A stretch of 64,000 nucleotides of DNA from Bretschneidera sinensis (Eukaryota; Streptophyta; Magnoliopsida; Brassicales; Akaniaceae), in NCBI GenBank assembly GCA_023935145.1, contig CM043697.1, forward strand, positions 60,016,001 through 60,080,000. Direction: 5' to 3'. Position 1 is the stretch's first letter, and every line of letters begins with the position of its first letter. The notes under the pieces were generated by a model that made no database searches, had not been told where the DNA came from, and saw only the letters and a program-made list of their open reading frames with translations. The position numbers and the translations under genes were made by a program. This document shows positions 1 to 10,439 of this stretch, one piece after another.

Positions 1-249
1 TGGGCCTGGCGCTTGTTGGTCTCGGTACTGGGCATCGCGGTGCTGGGTCTGGCGCTGCGGTGCTCACTAGTGCCCAAAAAAAAAATTATGTCCTTGGTTG
101 CCAAGCGAAAAATAAAATAAAATTAAAAAGTGAATCTAAAAATTTAAATTGAAAAAAAAACTAATAATTTGAGAGTGAATAAAATGTAATTAAAAACAAA
201 ATAAACAAATCAAAAGAAAAATAAATGAAAACGTACCTGTGTGGTAAAG
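1..249 (-). repeat. 3' noncoding region of Athila-1 with GC-rich motif cluster
   Basis: Positions 1-76 hold repeated GCGGTGCTGG / GGCGCTGCGG motifs of the kind also found in this element's LTR (5524-5690) and between pol and the extra ORF of Athila-A (53725-53935). The remainder is AT-rich. It lies just downstream of the pol stop. No coding sequence is visible, and any accessory ORF would lie beyond the left edge. Confidence 0.55.
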
Positions 250-1598
250 TTAAGGGAAATAGACCGGATCCATAAGTGGAATGTCTTCCACCTCTGGATT
301 TGGCCTATTGATTAAGATCTTAAGGCGCTGACCATTCACTTTAAAAATTCGACCGTCCTTAATGTCCTCAATTTCCACCGCTCTATTCCTAAAAACACGT
401 TTTACTATGAAGAGACCGGTCCATCTTGACCGAAGTTTTCCTGGATGCTTATGGAGTCTAGAATCGTACAAGAACACCCGATCATTGGGTCTAAATGTTT
501 TCCTCAAAATGTTTTTATCACGGAATGCTTTCATCCTAGTCTTATAGATCCTAGAGTTCTTATAAGCATCGTTTCTTAATTCCTCTAACTCGGTCAGTTG
601 ATACTTTTTAATCTTACCCGTCTCTCCTATGTCAAAATTAAAAGATTTGATGGCCCAATAAGTTCTATGCTCAAGCTCTACTGGTAAGTGGCAAGGCTTT
701 CCAAAAACAAGCCTATAAGGTGACATGCCTAAGGGTGTTTTAAAAGCAGTACGGTATGCCCAAAGTGCATCAACAAGTCTCAAAGACCAATCCTTGCGAT
801 CCGGGTTAACCGTTTTTTTTAAAATTTGTTTGATTTCCCTATTAGTGAGCTCTACTTGTCCACTAGTATGAGGATGATAAGCAGTAGAAATTTTTATGTA
901 ACACCCCATATTTTCGCATTAAAGCTTCAAAAGAACGGTTGCAAAAATGTATACCTTGATCACTAATTATAGCACATGGTGTACCAAATTGAGATAACAC
1001 ATTTTCTTTGAGAAATTTGATTACCGTTCTATTATCATTGCTTCGGCAAGCTGCGGCCTTTACCCACTTAGATACATAATCTATTGCCACAATGATGTAT
1101 TGGTATCCAAAGGAAGGAGGGAAGGGTCCCATAAAATCGATGCCCCAACAATCAAAAATTTCAATTACTAAAATAGGGTTTAAGGGCATCATATTTCGAT
1201 TGGACACAACTCCTAACTTTTGACACGTTTCACATGAGCGACAGTAGGTGTTTGCATCTTTAAACAAGGAAGGCCAATAAAATCCACACTACAAAATTTT
1301 TGCAGCGGTTTTTTTCATTGAAAAGTGGCCTCCACAAGCTATGAGTGACAAAAGTCTAAGACACTTGCAATCTCTTCATTAGGGATGCAACGCCTTAGAA
1401 TTTGATAAGGGCAATACTTGAAAAGATAGGGGTCATCCCAATAGAAATTATGTACCTTGTATAAGAATTTCTCTTGTCTTGAGCACTCCAATCCATTGGT
1501 ATCTCACCTGTAGCCAAATAATTTACGATGTGAGCAAACCAAGGTAGAGAAGTAATGGATAGTAATTGCTCATCTGGAAAATCATCCTTGATTGACAT
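250..1598 (-). pseudogene. Athila-1 integrase (frameshifted)
   Basis: This encodes the retroviral-type integrase that would insert the element's cDNA. The segment 1598-1395 is the RNase H to integrase linker. The frame 1267-863 carries the CX2C part of the zinc-binding domain (CRSCETCQ) and core motifs GIDFMGP and ISDQG, which hold the first two Asp of the DDE triad. The frame 909-250 carries GQVELTN with the catalytic Glu, then the C-terminal domain ending in a SRWTG...VNGQRLK stretch as in Athila-A. The two frames overlap out of register around 870-905, so one frameshift breaks the enzyme between the second Asp and the Glu. Further stops lie between 1268 and 1394. The fold assignment is secure. 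Confidence 0.88.
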
Positions 1599-1658
1599 GT
1601 CATCCTAAGTGTCCTCGAAAGTAAGTCTCAAAATATGATCAGCCATTACATTTTCCAC

Positions 1659-2860
1659 TCATTTTTTGTCTATGTCAAATTCTTGTAGGAGGAGGATCCA
1701 TCGGAGCAGTCGTGCTTTAGCATCCTTCTTCGTAAGAAGGTACTTGAGTGCTGCATGATCTGTAAAAATAAGAATAGGGGAACCAATTAAATAAGCATGA
1801 AATTTATTTGAAGCAAATACTATAACTAGTAATTCTTTTTCAGTTGTAGAGTAATTCATTTGAGCACTATTTAAAGTTTTACTAGCATAGTAAATGACAA
1901 ATGGTTTTCCCTCTCTTCGCTGTCTAAGAACAGCACCTACAACGTAGTCACTAGCATCACACATGATTTCAAAAGGCAAGGTCCAATCCAATGACTGCAT
2001 TATAGGTGCGAAAGTAAGCTTGCCGATTAGCATTTGGAACGCTTCTTGACAAGCTTCTGTCCATTCAAGGGGAGTGTCTTTAACTAGGAGGGCACATAGT
2101 GGTCTAGATATGCTTGAAAATTTTTGTATGAACCTCCTATAAAAACCAGCATGACCAAGGAAGAACCTCACATCCTTTATTGTCTTAGGTGAGGAAAATT
2201 TAGAGATTAATTCAATCTTAGATTGATCGACCTCTATTCCTTTAGAAGAGATAATATGCCCTAAGACAATGTCGGATAGTACCATGAAATGACATTTTTC
2301 CCAATTTAGAACCAATTCTTTTTCCTCACAGTGAATTAATACTCTTTCTAAATTCATTAAGCATGCTTCAAATGAGGATCCGAAAATAGTTAGGTCATCC
2401 ATAAAAACTTCCATGCAACTTTCAACCATGTCACTAAAAATACTCATCACGCAGCGTTGAAAAGTGGCAGGAGCATTACATAATCCAAATGGCATTCTGT
2501 GAAAAGCATAGGTGCCAAAAGTACAAGTAAAAGTGGTATTTTCTTGGTCTTCTAATGCAATTTCTATTTGATAATAACCAGAATAACCATATAGAAAACA
2601 GTAAAAGGAATAACTAGCTACACGCTCAAGAATTTGATCAATAAAAGGGAGTGGGAAGTGGTCTTTCCGGGTGGCAACATTTAATTTTCTGTAATCGATG
2701 CACATACGTCACCCGGTCACAAGTTTGGTAGGGACTAGCTCTCCTAGGTCATTCTTTACTACCGTGACTCCGGACTTTTTAGGGACAACTTGTGTAGGAC
2801 TTACCTATTTACTATCAGCTATGAGATATATAATACCCGCATCTAACAGTTTTAGCACTT
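1659..2860 (-). pseudogene. Athila-1 reverse transcriptase and RNase H
   Basis: The main open frame (2705-1659) starts in the RT palm with CIDYRKLN and contains [16 protein letters not shown] and the catalytic FMDD box. RNase H follows, with MCDASD, TEKELL and [10 protein letters not shown]. The catalytic DGYSGY block reads as GYSGYYQI with its Asp replaced (the copy reads YGYSGY where Athila-A has DGYSGY), so the first active-site Asp is probably lost. Sequence between 2705 and 2860 continues the RT N-terminus in broken frames. Family membership is clear; activity is not expected. Confidence 0.88.
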
Positions 2861-3885
2861 CATTTTTCACTATTTCTTTCATAGTGGGGTTCTCTACGAG
2901 GACTAGCTCTTTCATCCAAATTTATTTTATGGGAGCAGATTAGGGGACTAATTCCCTTTAAATCAGCCATGCTCCAACCTAGGGCTGATTTGTGTGCATT
3001 TAAAGTTTTTAAGCCCTTAGGTAGTGGCTTTAGTTCAACCTTAGGTGCTTCCACACTTGAGGGGACTTGTGTCTTGCTTCTTTCGGGCAGCTCCTCAAAC
3101 CTTGGTTGCCATGCCCGATTGCTATAATCCTGAGATTTGTCAAAAACAGCACAAATATTAATCATATCAGTTTTATCATCAAATAAATCTATCTCAAAAT
3201 TAACAAGAAAACTCTTAAGAGGATCATAATTATGAGTTAAAGAGACTCCCTCATTGATGAGTGACTCAATCATGTAAAGCTGGTGGTTTTCGTCCTCTTC
3301 TTTGGGCTACTTTGCAACATTGAAAATATTCACTTCAAGTGTCATATTGCCAAAAGATAGTTTCATGAGTCAATTCCTACAATTTATTAGAGCATTTGCA
3401 GTAGCAAGGAAATGTCTATCCAAAATCAAAGGGATTTTAGAGTTAGTATCAACAGTAGAAGTAGTATCAAGAATTAAGAAATCAACAGGATAGTAGAATT
3501 TATCAATTTGAATAAAGACATCCTCTACCACAGCCCGGGGTACTTTGACTGAACGGTCAGCCAATTGCAATACCACGCTGGTTGGTTTGATTTCTCCTAA
3601 CCCTAGCTGTAAATAAATGGAGAATGGCATCAGGTTTACACTAGCTCCTAAATCTAGCAAAGCTTGTCCTACCTCATGATTTCCAATGCTACAAGTAATG
3701 GTAGGACAACCTGGATCTTTGTATTTTAGGGGAATTCTTTGCTCAATTAACGCACTAACTTGCTCAGTTGGGAATGTCGTTTTCTTGACATGATGTTTCC
3801 TCTTAATAGTGCATAAATCCTTGAGAACTTTTGCATAGGTAGGGACTTGTTTAATCACATGCAAAAGAGGAAGATTAAGTTTCAC
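2860..3885 (-). pseudogene. Athila-1 protease and protease-RT linker
   Basis: The frame 3885-3370 encodes a retropepsin-like aspartic protease: the active-site motif is DLGAS, followed by LQLADRS and a PLIL flap-side motif, all shared with Athila-A residues about 585-690. The frame 3273-2860 is the linker into RT, including the conserved SALGWSMADLKGISP segment. The PLILDRHFLA motif differs from the usual PLILGRPFLA, another sign of decay. The segment between the two frames (3274-3369) contains stops. Confidence 0.85.
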
Positions 3886-3910
3886 TTGCCTTAAGTTCTC
3901 AAGGATTTCA

Positions 3911-5287
3911 TTATTTATCTCCAGATTTTTTTTTAGATTTTAAAGCTTGGGGGAATGGTGCCTTAACAGGATTTTTGGTCACTTCAGGGTCTTTAAGCAA
4001 CTCGACTTCACTATTAGTTTGACCCTTTTCCACATCTTTAGATTTATTCATTGGTGGGATGTGCAGTGACTTGCCACTTCGGGTCACAATGGCATTTACA
4101 TCTTTCAAGTTTTCTTGTGCCATATGTTGACCGTGAGGTATGGACTGAGCTTGGGAAGGAAACTTACCTCGCTCAATCACACTTAAAGAGCCCATTAATT
4201 TAGACACTTGGCTCCTTATTTCTTTGTTTTCCTCAACCACTTGTGTAATTAATGCCTCACACCTCTAGTTTGTTTTACCTTGTGCTTCTATGAAAGTATG
4301 TAAGGTGTCTTCTATAGAGTTCCTAGAGGATGAAGGTGCATGATAAGGTGCTGGGTATGATCTAGTAGGCTGTGCATGCTACTGGTTTTCAGATTTCCAG
4401 CTGAAGTTAGGATGATTTCTCCACCCCGGACTGTAAGTGTTAGAGAAGGGTGCTTGAGGCTTCTTGTACATGCCTAAGGCATTACATTATTCCTCGTATA
4501 GCCCTCTCATGTCACTAAATGTGGGGTAATCTTGAGCAGGATGATCAATCCCACCTCACACAAAACATATTTCTAAAGGTTCGGCTTGATTATCTATGTG
4601 TGTTGGTTTTTTAGTTTTCAGTGCCTCTAACTCCCTCGTAAGCTCGACCTTAGCCTTAAGATTATCCTCTTCCCTAAGATGGTAGATTCCTCCACCACTA
4701 GGGTTTCCTATAGGTCATGACCTATTTGTGCTTTTAGTAGCACTAGGTCCAGTCCATGTGTGAGCTTTTTCAGCAAGCTCATTGAGGTACTCAAAAGCTT
4801 CATCAGGGTCTTTTTTCGGAAATTCACCATTGCACATCATCCCGATAAATTGGCGCTCTCTATAGGTAAGACCCTCATAAAAATAGCTCACTAAGCACTA
4901 ATTTTCGTACCTATGATGTGGACACATACTTAACAACTCTTTAAATTTCTCCCAAGACTAATACAAAGTCTCGTTTTCCTTTTGTGCAAAGGTAGAGATT
5001 TGTATTTTCAATGCATTAGTTTTATGTTGAGGGAAGTATTTGTTGAAAAAGACTTGGGTCATCTCATTCCATGACCCAATAGATCATGGTCTCAATGAGT
5101 ATAACCAACTCTTAACTTTATCCTTTAAGGAGAAAGGAAAAAACTTGAGTCTCACGATATCATTGGTTACATCTTGACTATGGAAAGTCGCAACTACTTC
5201 TTCAAATTCTCTAATGTGCACATATGGGTTTTTGTTTTCCGAGCCATGAAAAGTAGGGAGTAATTGTATCATCCCTGGTTTAAATTC
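3911..5287 (-). pseudogene. Athila-1 Gag, N-terminus deleted
   Basis: The stretch 5272-5084 encodes the Gag core segment starting MIQLLPTFHGSENKNP, nearly identical to residues around 42-100 of the Gag of element B. Further homology continues through 4500, where B's CCHC-type zinc knuckle is matched by degraded sequence, to 3911. Many in-frame stops occur between 5084 and 4240. Gag residues upstream of the MIQLLPTF motif are absent because a deletion joins this point directly to the LTR. Confidence 0.8.
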
Positions 5288-5435
5288 TTGATGGTGGGTG
5301 TTGGCTGGGCCTTACTTGGAAGTTAGTTAGCCATGGTGTTCATGGCTAAACTCTTTTGTGGATGAGAGTTGCTATCTTCAACTTTTGAGTCTTTGCTCAC
5401 AGCCAAGATGATCTTCCCTTAAACCCTAAGTGTCT

Positions 5436-5443
5436 TATTTATA
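5436..5443 (-). promoter_or_regulatory. TATA box of Athila-1 LTR
   Basis: The minus strand reads TATAAATA in the context GTACTATAAATAAG. It aligns with the TATA box of element B's LTR (43116-43123) and lies downstream of the palindromic block at 5524-5690. Confidence 0.6.
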
Positions 5444-5523
5444 GTACAAAAGACCAAGGGTATTCTTGGGTTTAATCTAGTGTTTAAAAACCCTAATTAA
5501 AGTCTAACTCGGAGATGTAAATA

Positions 5524-5690
5524 CGTGTGCGCGCTGCGGTGCTGCTGGGGAGCACCTCGGCGCTAGGTATGAGCTGGAATGGGCTTCCTTCTGGACTCCG
5601 CGGTTCTGTTGAGAAGCACCGCGGTGCTGGCTGGTGGGTCATCATATGTATGTTTCTGGGCACCACAGTGCTGCTGAGGAGCACGGCGGT
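5524..5690 (-). repeat. Palindrome-rich block in U3 of Athila-1 LTR
   Basis: The block contains repeated GGTGCT / AGCACC inverted motifs, including a perfect 14-bp palindrome AGCACCGCGGTGCT at 5615-5628. It sits just upstream of the LTR TATA box. Its base composition is much more GC-rich than the flanking sequence. Confidence 0.7.
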
Positions 5691-5957
5691 GCTGGCCTTT
5701 TTGCTGCTAATCTTCATACTTTGCCTCTTACTTCGCCATTCTTCTGCTTCGTCGTGCATGGACTCTTGGTGCTTTTAAACAACGATCGCTTCTTCTCTTC
5801 TTTGGACTCAAAACACCTAAAAATGTACTTGAATATGTTAGTAGTCCAATGATATTACTTAAGAGTTATCAACATACAAGAGTGCAATAAAGACCGAGAA
5901 AAATCATAAAATGCTAACAATTAAACATCTTTGAGGTGCATTTTATAGCTCTTATCA

Positions 5958-6742
5958 CCTGTCAAAGGTTTCTCCATTATCCAAGCCTAGGCAGGCTCTG
6001 AGTTCTTCTTCATTGCTTCCATAGCTTATTTAAAATTATCTTCATGGAATGCCTTGGCAGCCCACCATAAGATATTCCTAAGCATTAGCTCTGGGTTGTT
6101 AGGTATGAAATTATTGTACACATGCTTAAAACAATTCTTATGAAAGGAATGTGGGAAGACTTCAGCTATAGCATTCTTTAAGCTCTACATGAAAGAATGA
6201 TAACTTTATCAAGGCCCAGCTAAGTGGTTACTTTTTGATAAGTACAACACATTGAATAAATTAAAGTAGAAAAAAAAAACTAGCTTTTGTTTCTCAAACA
6301 TAATCGTTAATGTCTCATTTCCCAACCTTTTAAGCTTTCACAGAAGAACTTCTAGCTCTCAATGCGCTATATCCCCACAATTGTAACTGCTATTGGAAAC
6401 AAACCACCATTTCCATCTAAACCAACAGTAGAAAGTAAAACCCCACTATAAGGGCCATTAAGAAAGCATCCATTAAGCCCCATAAAAGGCCTACATCCTT
6501 TCAGGAACCCCACCTTTAATGCATTATAACATACACAAATTCTCTTGAATACTAGAGGTTTTGAAGGACTAATTCTATTATAAACTTCAATCTTCACCAC
6601 ATTGCCAAGATTTTTTTCCACCACTAGTTCACCATACTTTCTCAAAAAACCATATGATTTTCCATGACCCCCTTGCACCTCCTCTATAACCTTCCTCTTA
6701 GCCCTATAAAGTTGTGATTTAGTAGGATCAACCCTCACTATG
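5958..6742 (-). pseudogene. Mutator-like (MULE) transposase, C-terminal fragment
   Basis: Frame 6765-6367 (its first residues lie in the SIRE-M LTR) includes SQLYRAKRKV and the MULE catalytic-domain signature GCRPFMGLNGCFLNGPYSG...VGLDGNGGLFPIA, which surrounds the first catalytic Asp region of MuDR-type transposases. Further down, in broken frames to about 5960, come segments resembling the helical region after the core (FPHSFHKNCFKHVYNNF). The fragment is cut at 6742 by SIRE-M and at 5958 by Athila-1. It continues upstream at 16781-17395 and 29677-30720. Confidence 0.85.
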
Positions 6743-7911
6743 TGTAGACTGAGGTTCCAACCCAAGATAGGGGGGGGGGGGAGTGAATTAGGTTTTTAAA
6801 ACTTTTTACTAATTAATCACAAGTTTATAAAAACAGAAAAACCAACAAGCATATAAACAAGAAATGTGTTGTAAACAAAAGAGTTTAAGGAATAGAAGAT
6901 GCAAACTCAGTTTATAGTGGTTTGACAATATTGGATTCGTTCCGACCCTATGTCCACTCTCTTCAAGGAGCCTCCTTGAAGTAATCCGCTAAGAAACTTA
7001 ATCGTGCAACTTCACGGGTGTTGCACAAACCTTACAATCAATCCCTTCCTCTTGGGAGCAAACCCTTTCCTTTCGGAAGCTAATCCCTTTACAATAAGAG
7101 CTGTAAAGTAAATGTTAGAGAGACAACAATGAAAGCTTATACAACTGAATAATATCTCTCTTTCAAGATAAAGCTTAAAGAATGGCTCAGCACAAATATT
7201 TCAAAGCTTTTGGTGTATCAAAGAGTAAAAACTTGATTGAATGTGTGATCTCTTCTTTTTTAAAATGCTCAATATAGTTGGTTTATATAGTCTTGAAGTA
7301 ATACGCTCGTTCTATACTGATTTGTTATGTTTTAGTGTAAGTTGTTCTGAAATCTCGCATCTCAACGATCATATTTTTTGAACTACCAGTCGACTGGGTT
7401 TTAGTACCAATCGACTGGGTCAAGCTTTGAAAATGTTATTTTTAAGGCTATTGAAGGTGCCAGTCGACTGGGTATGACTTACTAGTTGACTACAAACCTT
7501 CTGCCCAAAGTACCAGTCGACTGGTATGTGTGACCCAGTCGACTGAGGATATACTATCCCATATACCAGTCTTTTGGTATAAGTACCAGTCGACTGGGTT
7601 GCTTAATAACCCAGTTTTCATGTTTTGAAGTGTTTTTAATTTTAAAATGTTTGATTAAAAAGTTATGTTAAAATGCTTTTCAAAATGAGTTATTGGACAA
7701 GCTAAAAACTTGAACAAGTGAGATTTACAACTTGTTTAACTACCTTGAACCTATACTAGATCTTCTGTCTTGAGTTGATGTTTGATTTGGGTTGAGTTCA
7801 TGCACCTTGATCCTTGGCTGAATGCTTTTCTCGCTTAATATACTTAGATAGCACTATTAGTATAATTAAGGTTATATTTTGTCATCATTAAAATATAGGT
7901 AAGGGTCAACA
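6743..7911 (-). repeat. SIRE-M 3' LTR
   Basis: On the minus strand it starts TGTTGACCC at 7911 and ends TCTACA at 6743 (TG...CA). It contains the CCAGTCGACTGG palindrome array (7381-7600), a TATA box (7282-7289) and only two copies of the CTTCC-GAAA-GGAAG hairpin motif (7045-7090), against four in its own 5' LTR. A run of about 12 G at 6769-6781 may be a sequencing homopolymer. Confidence 0.9.
7381..7600 (-). repeat. CCAGTCGACTGG palindrome array, SIRE-M 3' LTR
   Basis: Four exact 12-bp palindromes (the first at 7386-7397) and several one- or two-base variants lie within 220 bp. They sit upstream of the LTR TATA box in the element's orientation. Confidence 0.85.
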
Positions 7912-7925
7912 ATCTCCCCCTTTTT
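7912..7925 (-). other. SIRE-M polypurine tract
   Basis: The minus strand reads AAAAAGGGGGAGAT directly before the 3' LTR start at 7911. This is the expected position and composition of the plus-strand primer, and SIRE-P has an equivalent tract at 27798-27812. Confidence 0.8.
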
Positions 7926-8521
7926 GATGATGACAAAACTAAAGAGAGAAAACTGTTTTAAAAACTAAGTGTTGGATTTTTTGAAAAAAATAAGGCGGAG
8001 TCTCCTCTGTTTTTTGAACAAAACCAACCTATAAAAGGATCAAAAATAGTTTATATATAGCCCAACCAATCAACTCAACATTTATAAACATATACCAAGA
8101 TCTTTGGAGCTATGCTCCCCCTAAATCTATGCACTAGTTTGAGTTTACAGTAGGATTAGGTTTTCACATTTTCTCATTTTTCTCCCCTGTTTTGACAACA
8201 GCAGAAAATGGGCTGTAAACCAAAATAAGCAATATAGTTCATAGTCATGAAGGGCATACATAAACAAACTTGTACGTGAAAATTTGGCACCATTCAGAGT
8301 TTAGAAGCCTTCATAGGAAGAACCAAAAGTTTCCATACAGGCATAAGCAATTTAAAGCATTTATCCGAATATAAAGAGGTGTACAGGCTTCGTAGAGCCG
8401 AAATAGAAGTAAAAATACAGAACAAAGAAAAGGAAACTACATCAATATGAAGATATATCCATGCTAAGAACAATGAAAAATCTACATAAAAAAGTACATC
8501 AAAAGGAAGAAGAAAGATGAC
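7926..8521 (-). other. SIRE-M 3' noncoding segment
   Basis: This is the untranslated sequence between the accessory ORF stop and the polypurine tract, homologous to 27130-27797 of SIRE-P. No gene is seen in it. Confidence 0.6.
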
Positions 8522-9790
8522 TCAGGGAGCAGGAGAGTCAGATCTGTCATGGATAAGATCTCGAAGCTCAGCTAGAGAGCCCTCGGTATGCTCACGGTGC
8601 AATTCAAAGTCATCTCGGAGAGAACGGAGGTCGTGATGCATGCTTTCGATGGTAGAGCTCAAGCTCTGGACTCCGAACTGCATGGTCAGTTGAAAGTTCA
8701 TGATAGCCTGAAAAAGATCGCCATAGCTAGCTTGACCAGCACTCGAGTCACCCATAGGAGGTGCTCAAGCATCCGTATCCATATCAATAGCAGCAACAGC
8801 ATCTGGACTCTCGTCCTTATCATCACTGTTGTCGTCCTCTCCAATTCGAATATGCTTCCCGGCCTTGGAGTAGATGAAGCCGTCTCAAACTGTGCATCCC
8901 ATCTTCTTCAGCTAGGAGACGTTGATGATGTCCTTAAGATCGATGTCTTGAGCCTCAGAGGCAGGGAAAGGCACTCGGAAGTGCTGAAGGATGAGTGTGA
9001 TGAGCATCCCGTAGGGAAGGCATCTAGAGTCACTCGCTTCACCATTAATCATGTTGGCGAGCAATAGGGGGTAGATATTGAAGTGATGCCCAGTTTTAAG
9101 GCACCAAATCAATACAATATCTATCTTAGATAGATACCCCCGACTCTCTAGTCTCAAGTGGATAGTCCAACTCACAATGAGGTTGAACAATTTCGAGTCG
9201 AAGGGCATGTCACTATATGTGTGAAATTTAGTGGGTCGAAACACATAGTTAGGGTCACCCTTAACTATCTGACATACCTTCTCAACCTCGAAGTTGTCTG
9301 GCCATCCATCCAGACTCCATTGGATCCCTCCCACAGGGATCCTCAAAATACTCATCAAGAGGTCAGTAGTGACCTCAAACTCCACACCCATGACTCTGGT
9401 TCTGAACCTCAGAGCCAATGGACTGGGTTTCACCAAGTTCGTATTGAACTGGTGAATCAGTCTAGAGTAAAACTTCTTATGTATCTTGACTAATGGGGTC
9501 AAGTGTATTACCTTGAAGGTAGGTAATACATCGAAGTTACCATGACGAATAGAGTCGAAGTCGACAACTCTACTCATCATGATTTTCTTATGCCTAATGA
9601 TGGAAGTATACCTGTCCTTCGCCGCTAGGCTAGTAAACAACGAATCATCAAGCTCTGTTCTGGGCTTCTTGCTTGATGAGCCCGACACTCCCTTCCCCGG
9701 TGACTCCAGAGCCATGGATTTGGTGGAACTTGGTCTCGTAGGCATATTTGGTCCCCCAACGGTGGTCTTTACCCGGATTCTTTTGGACAT
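8522..9790 (-). pseudogene. SIRE-M accessory (env-position) ORF with plant-transposon domain
   Basis: The start chosen is the ATG at 9790 (MSKRIRV), because SIRE-P has its ATG at the same point (MTDRIRV); an in-frame ATG 20 codons upstream is not shared. The N-terminus is basic and Ser-rich. A globular region follows (about residues 60-280), with VKIHKKFYSRLIHQF, VEFEVTTDLLMSILRIP and LIWCLKTGHHFNIYPLLLAN motifs. It resembles the domain annotated in plants as 'putative plant transposon protein', also seen in the Athila-A accessory ORF. After stops near 8910 and 8767 the frame continues (8755-8522) into a heptad-like C-terminus, probably a coiled coil. In Sireviruses this position is called env-like, but no signal peptide or membrane segment is visible. 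Its function is unknown. Confidence 0.75.
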
Positions 9791-10006
9791 TTTGGTAGAA
9801 ATGAGAGTTTTGGGTAAAAGAGGGTTTTTGGTGGAAATTAAAGATTTCAACCGTAGAAAGTTGAAATAGATGGTTTGGATGAGTAGATCGAGGTGTTTAG
9901 ATAGTGTTTTAAAGGTTTTTGATCAAAATGATGAGATTTTGTAGAGAGAGAAAGCTAGGGTTTTTTGAAAATGGTGTGAAAATCTGAAAAAAAAAAATAA
10001 ACAGCT

Positions 10007-10014
10007 TATTTATA
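10007..10014 (-). promoter_or_regulatory. TATA box upstream of the SIRE-M accessory ORF
   Basis: The minus strand reads TATAAATA in CGCAATTCTATAAATAAG, about 217 bp before the accessory ATG and just downstream of a palindrome array. SIRE-P has the same arrangement at 25708-25715. Promoter function is inferred. Confidence 0.5.
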
Positions 10015-10022
10015 GAATTGCG

Positions 10023-10292
10023 ATACCAGTCGACTGGGGTGAGGATGCCAGTCGACTGGGTGCTTTGCAGAGATGAAAAGTTTTGCACACCAGTTAACTG
10101 GATCAAGATACCAGTCGACTGGGTAGTTCATACCAGTCGACTGGGTAGTTCATACTAGTCGACTAGGTAGTTACTTGATTTTCAAAAAATGGCTCCAAAC
10201 AAAGTCTAGTTGACTGGTATAGATTTACCAATCGACTGAGAGATTAGGCAGAGACTTACCAGTCGATTGGGATAGACTTACCAGTCGACTGG
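10023..10292 (-). repeat. Internal CCAGTCGACTGG palindrome array (SIRE-M)
   Basis: Five exact 12-bp palindromes and at least five variants (such as CCAGTTAACTGG and CTAGTCGACTAG) lie between the pol stop and the internal TATA box. Two copies are in a short tandem unit ending TAGTTCAT. The array matches the one in the LTR U3. Confidence 0.88.
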
Positions 10293-10439
10293 ACCCTTAA
10301 GAAAATTTCTACTCTTTGAGTCTCAGAACAAAAATTGTTTATTTATGCCATCTTGAGTGAGGGAGACATTAAATAAGGATTAATACTCTTTCACTAGATG
10401 TCAAGTATGCATAATGATGAATGATGAATGATGAAGCAA

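Larger units (their letters stand above)
1..5957 (-). mobile_element. Athila-type Ty3/gypsy retrotransposon (Athila-1), left end outside the window
   Basis: Read on the minus strand, the order is LTR remnant, Gag, protease, reverse transcriptase, RNase H and integrase, which is the Ty3/gypsy order. The Gag and pol motifs closely resemble Athila elements B and A further right. The element begins at 5957 with TGATAAGAGCTATAAAATGC, the same start as the other Athila LTRs here, and abuts MULE transposase sequence at 5958. Its 3' LTR and second target duplication lie outside the window. Coding regions carry several stops and frameshifts, and the 5' LTR, primer-binding site and Gag start are partly deleted, so it is inactive. 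Confidence 0.9.
5310..5957 (-). repeat. Athila-1 5' LTR remnant
   Basis: On the minus strand the sequence begins TGATAAGAGCTATAAAATGC at 5957 and runs through a GC-rich palindrome-bearing block, a TATA box and a leader that resembles the LTRs of B (the CCATGGCT...AAGCAAGGC region near 60449). It then stops abruptly near 5310, about half way through an LTR that is 1255 bp in B. Beyond the break, Gag sequence follows directly. The rest of the LTR, the primer-binding site and the Gag start are missing, corresponding to about 1.07 kb in B coordinates. Confidence 0.75.

Noticed and set aside
6769..6781. Run of about 12 G
   Set aside because: A homopolymer at a site that is CCCCCC or GGGG in other copies of the LTR; likely slippage or a sequencing artefact.
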